A stretch of DNA of 64,000 bases, from the NCBI RefSeq assembly GCF_013373865.1, contig NC_050467.1, positions 23,272,996 to 23,336,995 on the forward strand. Reading direction: 5' to 3'. The translations under genes and the position numbers were made by a program. This DNA comes from Monomorium pharaonis. Its lineage: Eukaryota > Arthropoda > Insecta > Hymenoptera > Formicidae. Below are positions 27,739 through 38,574 of the stretch, piece after piece. Within the stretch, counting starts at the first letter, position 1. Every line of letters begins with the position of its first letter. The notes beneath the pieces are model-generated. The model was not told the origin of the DNA and ran no database searches. It saw only the letters and a program-made list of their open reading frames with translations.

Positions 27739-27853
27739 CTTCGTATGAGATGTGGCGAAAATCCTCGGTAGCACGAGCGACGGCGACGAGGATCTGCAGC
27801 ACCATCGTGTGCACGATCCACCGTTCCATCTTGGCCGCGTGCAATCCCCGCTT
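27739..27853 (-). CDS. Candidate first coding exon of a secreted or membrane protein (signal peptide)
   Basis: On the minus strand an ATG at 27,829 stands in a good context (GCCAAGATGG) and opens 30 codons. MERWIVHTM is followed by the hydrophobic run VLQILVAVA, then ARA before TEDFRHISYE. This is a textbook signal peptide with an A-x-A cleavage site after residue 20. The frame runs into a strong donor (GAAG, then GTAAGAAG from 27,738 down), leaving one base of a split codon (phase 1). A possible acceptor, TTGCAG, lies just above 27,853, but its upstream tract is purine-rich, so the exon may begin further up at a transcription start. The mature start, DFRHISYE plus a G-initial residue such as D, recalls the beginning of semaphorin-5-type ectodomains; this is from memory and weak. 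The next exon would lie below 27,731; I could not find a sema domain there. Confidence 0.42.
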
Positions 27854-28098
27854 CTGCAACACGAAGTATTCATTCTTTTTTTTATTCTGACCTTCGTCCT
27901 TTTTTTCGGGTTATGTGGAAGTTCCGGAACTTCCTCTAATTGGAACGCGAGGCATCTCGGGCAGCAACGCACTACCAGGGTCGAGAGAGCCTGACTAATG
28001 GCAGGACATTGGGAAAAAAGCGAAATGGTCGCAGTAATAGCGAGAAAGAGAAGGAAAATGTAATAGAGAAAAAAAAGAGGAAGAGAAAATCGACGCGA

Positions 28099-28138
<40 letters not shown>
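28099..28138 (+). repeat. Compound (GC)n-(GA)n microsatellite
   Basis: Alternating GC (28,099-28,109) runs straight into perfect GA (28,109-28,138). Confidence 0.98.
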
Positions 28139-28144
<6 letters not shown>

Positions 28145-28680
28145 TCCATCCGCGTTCATTTCCTTTGACATTTGCGTGCTGTCACACCAACGAAACGGTC
28201 TTGGACGTTTCCTACGAACGGGCGGGCATGCATGCTGCAATTAATTGCGCGGGGATAAAACGTGCGATTATCCACGGCGCGATTAAGATCGATTGGGCCA
28301 TTTCAAAGTAATCCACGGCAGAATGGGCGCGATTCCAACCAACGATCGCGTCAGCAACTTCTAGTGCGTCACGTAATGTCCCCCAATTAACTCACCGACG
28401 ACGGCTCGTCTAGTCGAATCGGAAGGAGCTTCGATATCATTTTCACTATCCAGTTAGTAGCCGTTCATGCAAATCGTATCGCGACAATTAAATCCCGTGG
28501 GTCGCGCGCGGCGATTAAGCTACGACGTGCCGTGATTTAAGTAACTGGTTCGATGAGTTAATAAAGTCGTATTAACTCCAGGAACTAAGTTAACTACGTA
28601 GGAAATGAAACTGGGAACTGCAATAACTGCACTAACAATGTGAGAGAGCTGCGCGAGAGTTTCTAACTGTAACAAACGGC

Positions 28681-28707
28681 ACACACATACACACACACAC
28701 ACACACA
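28681..28707 (+). repeat. (AC)n microsatellite
   Basis: AC alternation with one T interruption at 28,689; the only long CA/TG repeat in the window. Confidence 0.97.
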
Positions 28708-29715
28708 ATTCATCCGTAATGGATTCACTTAATATTAATTGACAACTATTGCTCCCTTCGTCTCTCGACTGCGCAAAATTATTGCATACCGAAAGATAAT
28801 AGAGCAATAAGCTTTCTCAAGTTAAAGCTGTATTCCTTTCGTGCAATTCTTTTGTTTCAACGCGACTGAAAATCGTTAATTCCTGGCGGCGTATTTAAAT
28901 AAAAGAAATCCCCTAAGGTTAATCGACGACACGAGCGTATTTGTAACGGAACGAAGAATGTAGCTTGGCACACCAATTGCCGTGCGACTATTTAAGAGCT
29001 GGTCGAGTTACTGCGCCAGTTGTAGAATCGGCTTCCTACAAGACGCAGTACTATTACGTTGAATAATCACCGGATCGCCTTGAGATCGGACAAAAATCGC
29101 GACCGGACACGCTGACTGAGATCCCCGGAGCAGCTTTATATCTCGACCACTGCTACCGTCCCCCTTGATGGACGGTAATTAATTATGCGACCCGGAGCAC
29201 TCGAATCAACAACGCTCCTGTCCTGTCAATTAACGTCCACTTTTGTTACTCACTCCGGTCCGCTGACAAAAAACTGTCATGACTATCTGATGAACGAACA
29301 TGTACTCGAACAAACTACGGGCCTTCCTTGTGTACAAAGGCGCCGTAAAAAAAAAAAAAAAACCAATGAAACGGTATCTCTCAATGAATAAAATATTCAC
29401 ACATGAATGTATCAATAATTTTTTATTCCAAATAAAGACTTTTTCTCACAAAATTGCTTTCTTCTCACTTGTCACGGTAAAAGCGTGGCTTAGCGCAGAT
29501 CTACGTGGAAAATAAATGGATTTCCGTGCGACTGTCCGTTAACAGGAGAATAACTATTAGCCTTGAGATTTCAAACGCGATTCTATTCGCCCCGTTCCGC
29601 GACGATGATCGCGTAAAAACGGTCTCGGATTATACGATAATTCGGCCGATCTCTCCTTTTACGCTTATTTTACAACGGTCAGCCGCGATTATCGCGTCCC
29701 AATTCGTTCCAGGCC

Positions 29716-29739
29716 TGGCGGCGGCGGCGGCGGCGGCGA
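29716..29739 (+). repeat. (GGC)n trinucleotide repeat
   Basis: About eight GGC triplets, then GACGACGAG. In one frame it would read as poly-Ala, but no supported exon includes it. Confidence 0.95.
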
Positions 29740-31322
29740 CGACGAGGGAAAAAGAATAAAAAAATGAGGTGGCGGAGGCTGTGGATATCTTCTGTACGTG
29801 CGCGTTCACACCCCGGCAGCGATCGGAACGACCTTAATGCACGCGAGGCTCCCGAGGAATGCAGATGCGCGCCTACGTATATACGCGCCGCATCTCTCCC
29901 GCGCGAGATGATTTATTCGTCTTGGCGTCGTGAGATCTCCCGCCTGTGACGCGGTGAGAATACTCTATGGCGAAATCCCGGTGTTGTACGTCACGCATCG
30001 ATATTCATAAATGTCATAGCTGGTCCGCGTGATTCTGACAGATTGACCTTACGTCTTACCTCTCGTGACGTTATACTCGCTCGATCGTAACGACTTAGAG
30101 GATTAGATGTAGAGGCAAAGCTGCTTACCCATACACACGGAATCTTACATTCGTTTCTATTAAAAAAAAAAAGAAAGAAAGAGAAAATACCATATCTTTA
30201 TTTATTTAAGTATCATCAGTCTGCTACTAATGCCATGTCAAATAGAGATTGATATTGTGAAATAATGATAAACAGTCATGAGGCTCATATATTTGTTTTC
30301 GTGATAACGAATCAGCGTAGAGTGATTGAACGATATCTCATGTCGAAGACGCAGATTTAGCGGTTCTCGCGAATCGAATGAACGTTCGATCGTCGTGGAC
30401 GACGGCGACGGTCGCGTAGGTTTTATACGTTATCGAAAGTGCATCTGTGGATTTATGTACATGCATGCCAATGATGAATGGATCAACGAAATATCTGAAG
30501 GGGAGATGTCGTTATTATCGAGGAGCGTCTACACGGCAAATAAGAAATATCTAGCTAATTAAGCTGATAAATGCATGTAGCATATGTACACGCAGTAATT
30601 TGTTAAACTGTGCGCTCAGCATTTCAGATGTTAATGTCAAGTGGAAAGTACGCTTCTCCCCCTCCCCCCCTCTCCGTTTGAGTTTGCCTGTCACATGAAA
30701 TTCGAATTGGTACAAGCTACAAAGTAAAAGTGCACACAACTATTTACGTATATACTTGTGATTTATTTAGCCATTTAGATTTTAGTGTCATAGACTGCAA
30801 CTATTTCAGTATTTTCTCTCATCTTTCGTAAGACAAGAATAATATTTTGCCTGTCAGAAAAAAGAAAACGTTTATTCGTTAACGATAAATTAATAATTTT
30901 TCTTATATCCCCTGCCTTACTCTCCAATACAGAATTGATCTTTGCATTTCATTTCATCTATATAATTTTAAAAAAATTTAAGTATTAAAGATTTATTTAA
31001 ACTTAAAAAATATTAATAATATAACTTTTTAAAAATTGTTAGACATATCCTATTGCTTATAGAAAGTCGAGATTCACGATTTTTGAGCATTGTGCTACTG
31101 ATTAGCAGCGAACTTCATTGAGTTACATCACACTTCGAATTTCTACGGATTCCTATCCATTCAACGGACATCGTTACGTATTCCCAGAACTTGACTGGGC
31201 AATAACACATCAGAGAACGTTGATTAGAGAGCAATCACTGTATTCTTTGTTCCGGCAATCTAATCGCGACTTCATTTTCACTATCGCCTCGCCATAATCA
31301 TTTCTCTATCGTCTGTTTACAG

Positions 31323-31513
31323 GCTCACGTGTCGATGTTTATGAATTCTATCCTCCGTATTCCCCCGTATCTTACGACAACGTCGAGCCCGAACCTCGAG
31401 CTCATCCATTATTTCGCTTGCATCCGCGGCCTCTCTATCGCGCTCGGATCTCGAGTTCGAGTAGCAGAGTACATCGTATCTATCCGTTCGCGTTTCTATT
31501 CGCCTATCTCTGA
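31323..31513 (+). CDS. Possible 3'-terminal coding exon behind a strong splice acceptor
   Basis: A pyrimidine-rich acceptor (TTTCTCTATCGTCTGTTTACAG) ends at 31,322. In the frame that begins at 31,325, 62 codons run to TGA at 31,511-31,513. The first half is rich in Tyr and Pro and looks protein-like (VDVYEFYPPYSPVSYDNVEP); the second half is Arg/Ser-rich and less convincing. A second frame from 31,329 is also open for 152 codons, as often happens in GC-rich DNA, so openness alone proves little. I do not recognise a family. Confidence 0.18.
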
Positions 31514-33791
31514 GAAATGCGCGACGTTACCTTACTCGTCGCGGACCGTAGCAACGCGGACATTTATGACTGCGCCATTAGTCTTTATACCCGGCGTCCC
31601 GGCGCGACGTGGCGAGATCTATCGCTATTTTGTGCTCGGACTCGCGTCCCGCTCGACTGCGCCTATCTATCTGCGGCGACCTATTTCTATGTATGTATAT
31701 CCCAGAGAGACAGAGAGAAAGAGAGAAAAAGAGACGCTGTGTATTCCGCGGCTCATTTTATTCCGCGCTTACTTCGCGCCGGAATAAAATAACGACGCGT
31801 CTCACTCTGCGTTTACCGCCAGATAAACTCGTAAAACTTTAACTCGTAAGTCGGGCGCGCGTGTGGACCACACAGAGCGATCCGAAGTCAGGGTGTATAC
31901 GAAATAACACAATGGACGCTCGCTGTAAACCGTTCGATGGAACGTACAGGGGTTAGAGCGGATGTCGTTTCCCGTGTCGCTTCCTATTACGTAGACCGTT
32001 TTTTTTTTTGGTAGCGTCCGAATTTTATATATGTTTTTGACCAAAACATTTTCTTTTTTTAAGTACATTTTGTCATTTTTGATCGGCAGATTCATCAAGA
32101 TTGTTTACAGCCATGATTTTATTTTATCATTGAGAAACGGAATCTCCGTCATTTTTCACGATAGATATTCTCCTCCATAAAGAGTAGACAATATATCACA
32201 AGCATAGTTTGTTCGCTCGTGTTGCCCTCCCAAGTAGATAACGGCGTAATCATTTATATAAACTATTATGTAAATGGCGAAGTGATATTTTCGCTTACAA
32301 TATCTTAAGGATTAACGATTATCTCCATAAAAGATACTGATATGATCTCTCACAGGGACCGTAACCATATTTTGGCGCGTCAAGCAGCGCGGATACACTA
32401 AATCGATATTCGGACAAGAACCGGTATATCGCAGCATGACATGACTGCTGACTAAATCGATATTACGCACGCATGTTATACTGTGAAAAGAGCGCCGCGC
32501 CGTATTATATTGAAAGATAACATTGCCTAATAATACATTCCTGATCGCGCGCGTCGAAATAATTCATCGTGACTGTTGTGACGTTGTGTAATTATTTCCC
32601 ATTCAGGCGACCGTCACATTTGTTCAAACAAACGTCCTCATTTACGAGAGAATATCGTACGGTCAGAGAAGAGAGTGCGGTTGGTCATGGACGCCCTGTG
32701 TACGGTGATCCGAACGGTAGACGTAGATGCAAGGCGCTGCTACGTGGTGGACCACACGAGACAGACGGCACCAGACGACGACGGCGGCGGCGAACGGTAG
32801 AGACCAGCAAGGTCGTCGACCTCGCCTACGACTTGGTAGTACCAGCAGCTACTCCTCTACGCCAGGATCGAGACTCCGGGACTCTGTGACGTTGCAAATA
32901 CGATCGCCGATAGTGTCGCGAATGATCGATTTATCCTCTCCGCTTTCCCTCCGCGACATGCACCATGCCCGGGCGCTACGATAACAATGCATGTGCTCGA
33001 GTACGGAAAAAGTACGTTTAACATGTAACGAGAAAGAATAGATTCTAATTTGAGCAGTATAGAATCAATCGCTGCACTCGGTAACAACTTGTTCTAATAT
33101 CAATGATGTTTCTCTCCATTACTGAATAATCGATTCACTCGAATTCAGCATGGAAAAGTAACAGATATTATAGTAGCATTACAGAAATCACAACAAAATT
33201 AGCTCCATGCATTACTTTGTGTCTAACTTAAATTAAAAAATTGCGACAGAATTCGAAAAATAAAAATCAATTTTCAGTCAGCGAGAGAATCCAATCTCGT
33301 AAGTTTTCTCAATAGTTCCGGGATACATACGTTGTACAACAGATGAATGAGAAACAACATGATCATCAAAAATGCAGCTACACGACACGCGCTAGCGTTT
33401 CTCTCTTTCCTTATCTGTATTTCTTTTGTCTTTCGACGTCCGTCATCGTGACAGCTTGCTTTCTCGTCTATGAATAGATAGCGACATAAAAGAGGACATG
33501 AGACAAGAGGGGAACAAGCGGACTCACGTGGTTAAAGCGATCGTAGACACGTGCGCACCTATTCCGAGTGCAACGCGTGAGGGAGGCCTTTCAATACCTT
33601 TACGTTTGTTTACACGAAGACGTATCAACGAATCCGTCAGCAATTCCAAATCGATATTCAATAATTCGTTAAAGATTCCGCAGGGAATATTTAATAATAA
33701 ACGTGCAGCCATTTTATCACTTTTGGCGACGCACAGAAATTAAGTTGCACATACAATTTTATATCAAATTTATAGTGTCATTATCTTTTAA

Positions 33792-33800
33792 ACCAAATTG
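33792..33800. repeat. Left target-site duplication, 9 bp
   Basis: ACCAAATTG lies directly before the left terminal repeat and is identical to 40,365-40,373, directly after the right terminal repeat. A perfect 9-bp match at exactly the two positions the inverted repeats predict is very unlikely by chance. Confidence 0.85.
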
Positions 33801-33833
33801 ATGTAGCTGACGCTAGCAGTCAAAAACAGTAGC
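33801..33833 (+). repeat. Left terminal inverted repeat, 33 bp
   Basis: It starts ATGTAGCTGA and continues with GCTAGCAGTCAAA. The reverse complement of 40,332-40,364 matches it at 29 of 33 positions; the differences are at repeat positions 11, 25, 26 and 30. Similarity fades within a few bases inward, where the inverted monomer begins on this side. Confidence 0.85.
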
Positions 33834-33837
33834 TAAA

Positions 33838-34077
33838 TCGACTGATCGATCATTCGCGAAAGAACGTGCATTTTCCTAACTGTTATAAATATTTTTTAAA
33901 TTAATTTTTATCGTTTTTTGCGCTTTACGACTAAACGTAAAATACGAGTTCCTCCAAATTTGGTGGAAATCGTATTTTGCGTTTAGACGTAAAGCGCAAA
34001 AAACGATATAAATTAACTTAAAAAATTTATAACAATTAGGAAAGTGCACGTCCTCCCGCGAATAATCGATCAGTCGA
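33838..34077. repeat. Near-perfect palindrome of about 240 bp (inverted satellite monomer facing the array)
   Basis: The arms of about 120 bp meet at CCAAATTTGG (33,954-33,963) with no spacer. By eye they differ at about 12 positions plus one 2-bp gap, so they are roughly 90% identical. The left arm is a satellite monomer in reverse orientation; the right arm is the start of the forward array. A transcript through it would fold into a long hairpin. The left arm stops at about monomer position 92, close to where the last forward edge monomer stops on the right. This suggests that both arms descend from one long inverted end. Confidence 0.9.
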
Positions 34078-34137
34078 CTGTCCGTTCTGAAAATATATTT
34101 CCAGCCAAATTTGAAGGAAGTCGTACCGTGCGTTTAG
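33987..34137 (+). repeat. Diverged left-edge satellite monomer (151 bp)
   Basis: This copy aligns along its whole length to the 153-bp monomer but is 2 bp shorter and clearly more diverged. Near its start it has AAATTAACTTAAAAAATTT where core monomers read GAATTAATTAAATAAATG. It shares this older type with the inverted copy and with the right-edge copy at 40,105. Decay at array edges fits homogenisation of the core by unequal exchange. Confidence 0.85.
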
Positions 34138-35055
34138 GCGTGAGATGTACAAGAAAATAAGAATTAATTAAATAAATGTTTATAACAATTAGAAAAATGC
34201 ACGTTTTCTCGCGAATGAACGATCAGTCGATTGTCCGTTCTGGAAAGATATTTCCAGCCAAATTTGAAGGAAATCGTACTGTGCATTTAGGCGTGAGATG
34301 TACAAGAAAATAAGAATTAATTAAATAAATGTTTATAACAAATAGAAAAATGCACGTCCCCTCGCGAATGATCGATCAGTCAATTGTCCGTTCTGGAAAG
34401 ATATTTCCAGCCAAATTTGAAGGAAATCGTACTGTGCGTTTAGGCGTGAGGTGTACAAGAAAATAAGAATTAATTACGTAAATGTTTATAACAAATAGAG
34501 AAATGCACGTCCTCTCGCGAATGATCGATCAGTCGATTATCCGTTCTGGAAAGATATTTCCAGCCAAATTTGAAGGAAATCGTACTGTGCGTTTAGGCGT
34601 GAGGTGTACAAGAAAATAAGAATTAATTAAATAAATGTTTATAACAATTAGAAAAATGCACGTCCTCTCGCGAATGAACGATCAGTCGATTGTCCGTTCT
34701 AGAAAGATATTTCCAGCTAAATTTGAAGGAAATCGTACTGTGCGTTTAGGCGTGAGATGTACAAGAAAATAAGAATTAATTAAATAAATGTTTATAACAA
34801 TTAGAAAAATGCACGTTCTCTCGCGAATGAACGATCAGTCGATTGTCCGTTCTGGAAAGATATTTCCAGCCAAATTTGAAGGAAATCGTACTGTGCGTTT
34901 AGGCGTGAGGTGTACAAGAAAATAAGAATTAATTACATAAATGTTTATAACAAATAGAAAAATGCACGTCCTCTCGCGAATGATCGATCAGTCGATTGTC
35001 CGTTCTGGAAAGATATTTCCAGCCAAATTTGAAGGAAATCGTACTGTGCGTTTAG

Positions 35056-36279
35056 GCGTGAGATGTACAAGAAAATAAGAATTAATTAAATAAATGTTTA
35101 TAACAAATAGAAAAATGCACGTCCTCTCGCGAATAATCGATCAGTCGATTGTCCGTTCTAGAAAGATATTTCCAGCTAAATTTGAAGGAAATCGTACTGT
35201 GCGTTTAGGCGTGAGATGTACAAGAAAATAAGAATTAATTAAATAAATGTTTATAACAATTAGAAAAATGCACGTTCTCTCGCGAATGAACGATCAGTCG
35301 ATTGTCCGTTCTGGAAAGATATTTCCAGCCAAATTTGAAGGAAATCGTACTGTGCGTTTAGGCGTGAGATGTACAAGAAAATAAGAATTAATTAAATAAA
35401 TGTTTATAACAAATAGAAAAATGCACGTCCCCTCGCGAATGATCAATCAGTCAATTGTCCGTTCTGGAAAGATATTTCCAGCCAAATTTGAAGGAAATCG
35501 TACTGTGCGTTTAGGCGTGAGGTGTACAAGAAAATAAGAATTAATTACATAAATGTTTATAACAAATAGAAAAATGCACGTCCTCTCGCGAATGATCGAT
35601 CAGTCGATTGTCCGTTCTGGAAAGATATTTCCAGCCAAATTTGAAGGAAATCGTACTGTGCGTTTAGGCGTGAGGTGTACAAGAAAATAAGAATTAATTA
35701 AATAAATGTTTATAACAAATAGAAAAATGCACGTCCTCTCGCGAATAATCGATCAGTCGATTGTCCGTTCTAGAAAGATATTTCCAGCTAAATTTGAAGG
35801 AAATCGTACTGTGCGTTTAGGCGTGAGATGTACAAGAAAATAAGAATTAATTAAATAAATGTTTATAACAATTAGAAAAATGCACGTTCTCTCGCGAATG
35901 AACGATCAGTCGATTGTCCGTTCTGGAAAGATATTTCCAGCCAAATTTGAAGGAAATCGTACTGTGCGTTTAGGCGTGAGATGTACAAGAAAATAAGAAT
36001 TAATTAAATAAATGTTTATAACAAATAGAAAAATGCACGTCCCCTCGCGAATGATCGATCAGTCAATTGTCCGTTCTGGAAAGATATTTCCAGCTAAATT
36101 TGAAGGAAATCGTACTGTGCGTTTAGGCGTGAGGTGTACAAGAAAATAAGAATTAATTACATAAATGTTTATAACAAATAGAAAAATGCACGTCCTCTCG
36201 CGAATGATCGATCAGTCGATTGTCCGTTCTGGAAAGATATTTCCAGCCAAATTTGAAGGAAATCGTACTGTGCGTTTAG
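35056..36279 (+). repeat. Higher-order repeat: two copies of a 4-monomer (612-bp) unit
   Basis: Counting from 34,138 as monomer 1, monomers 7-10 and 11-14 run through the same four variant types in order: an AATCGATC type with CTAGAAA; a GTTCTC type with GAACGATC; a GTCCCC type with CAGTCAATTG; and an ATTACATAA type. Part of the series (first three types) returns at monomers 19-21 (36,892-37,350). Copies 612 bp apart are more alike than neighbours. Confidence 0.75.
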
Positions 36280-36891
36280 GCGTGAGGTGTACAAGAAAAT
36301 AAGAATTAATTAAATAAATGTTTATAACAAATAGAAAAATGCACGTCCTCTCGCGAATGATCGATCAGTCAATTGTCCGTTCTGGAAAGATATTTCCAGC
36401 CAAATTTGAAGGAAATCGTACTGTGCGTTTAGGCGTGAGGTGTACAAGAAAATAAGAATTAATTACATAAATGTTTATAACAAATAGAAAAATGCACGTC
36501 CTCTCGCGAATGATCGATCAGTCGATTGTCCGTTCTGGAAAGATATTTCCAGCCAAATTTGAAGGAAATCGTACTGTGCGTTTAGGCGTGAGATGTACAA
36601 GAAAATAAGAATTAATTAAATAAATGTTTATAACAAATAGAAAAATGCACGTCCGCTCGCGAATGATCGATCAGTCAATTGTCCGTTCTGGAAAGATATT
36701 TCCAGCCAAATTTGAAGGAAATCGTACTGTGCGTTTAGGCGTGAGGTGTACAAGAAAATAAGAATTAATTACATAAATGTTTATAACAAATAGAAAAATG
36801 CACGTCCTCTCGCGAATGATCGATCAGTCGATTGTCCGTTCTGGAAAGATATTTCCAGCCAAATTTGAAGGAAATCGTACTGTGCGTTTAG
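36280..36891 (+). repeat. Higher-order repeat: two copies of a monomer dimer (306 bp)
   Basis: Monomers 15-16 and 17-18 alternate a CAGTCAATTG type with an ATTACATAA type. The same pair also occurs at monomers 9-10 and 13-14, and with ATTACGTAA at 2-3, so this dimer is the smallest recurring module of the left half. Confidence 0.7.
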
Positions 36892-38574
36892 GCGTGAGGT
36901 GTACAAGAAAATAAGAATTAATTAAATAAATGTTTATAACAAATAGAAAAATGCACGTCCTCTCGCGAATAATCGATCAGTCGATTGTCCGTTCTAGAAA
37001 GATATTTCCAGCTAAATTTGAAGGAAATCGTACTGTGCGTTTAGGCGTGAGATGTACAAGAAAATAAGAATTAATTAAATAAATGTTTATAACAATTAGA
37101 AAAATGCACGTTCTCTCGCGAATGAACGATCAGTCGATTGTCCGTTCTGGAAAGATATTTCCAGCCAAATTTGAAGGAAATCGTACTGTGCGTTTAGGCG
37201 TGAGATGTACAAGAAAATAAGAATTAATTAAATAAATGTTTATAACAAATAGAAAAATGCACGTCCCCTCGCGAATGATCGATCAGTCAATTGTCCGTTC
37301 TGGAAAGATATTTCCAGCCAAATTTGAAGGAAATCGTACTGTGCGTTTAGGCGTGAGGTGTACAAGAAAATAAGAATTAATTAAATAAATGTTTATAACA
37401 AATAGAAAAATGCACGTCCTCTCGCGAATAATCGATCAGTCGATTGTCCGTTCTAGAAAGATATTTCCAACTAAATTTGAAGGAAATCGTACTGTGCGTT
37501 TAGGCGTGAGGTGTACAAGAAAATAAGAATTAATTAAATAAATGTTTATAACAATTAGAAAAATGCACGTCCTCTCGCGAATGAACGATCAGTCGATTGT
37601 CCGTTCTAGAAAGATATTTCCAGCTAAATTTGAAGGAAATCGTACTGTGCGTTTAGGCGTGAGATGTACAAGAAAATAAGAATTAATTAAATAAATGTTT
37701 ATAACAATTAGAAAAATGCACGTTCTCTCGCGAATGAACGATCAGTCGATTGTCCGTTCTGGAAAGATATTTCCAGCCAAATTTGAAGGAAATCGTACTG
37801 TGCGTTTAGGCGTGAGGTGTACAAGAAAATAAGAATTAATTAAATAAATGTTTATAACAATTAGAAAAATGCACGTCCTCTCGCGAATGAACGATCAGTC
37901 GATTGTCCGTTCTGGAAAGATATTTCCAGCCAAATTTGAAGGAAATCGTACTGTGCGTTTAGGCGTGAGATGTACAAGAAAATAAGAATTAATTAAATAA
38001 ATGTTTATAACAAATAGAAAAATGCACGTCCCCTCGCGAATGATCGATCAGTCGATTGTCCGTTCTGGAAAGATATTTCCAGCCTAATTTGAAGGAAATC
38101 GTACTGTGCGTTTAGGCGTGAGGTGTACAAGAAAATAAGAATTAATTAAATAAATGTTTATAACAAATAGAAAAATGCACGTCCTCTGGCGAATGATCGA
38201 TCAGTCGATTGTCCGTTCTGGAAAGATATTTCCAGCCAAATTTAAAGGAAATCGTACTGTGCGTTTAGGCGTGAGGTGTACAAGAAAATAAGAATTAATT
38301 AAATAAATGTTTATAACAATTAGAAAAATGCACGTCCTCTCGCGAATGAACGATCAGTCGATTGTCCGTTCTGGAAAGATATTTCCAGCCAAATTTGAAG
38401 GAAATCGTACTGTGCGTTTAGGCGTGAGATGTACAAGAAAATAAGAATTAATTAAATAAATGTTTATAACAAATAGAAAAATGCACGTCCTCTCGCGAAT
38501 GAACGATCAGTCGATTGTCCGTTCTGGAAAGATATTTCCAGCCAAATTTGAAGGAAATCGTACTGTGCGTTTAG

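Larger units (their letters stand above)
27854..33791. other. Non-coding block left of the transposon
   Basis: It has the GC/GA, AC and GGC microsatellites, a 16-A run at 29,347-29,362, a C-rich run near 30,657 and an AT-rich zone at 30,880-31,030. A GACGACGGCGGCGGC-type stretch near 32,770 keeps several frames open. Apart from the candidate exon at 31,323 there is no supported gene. Confidence 0.6.
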
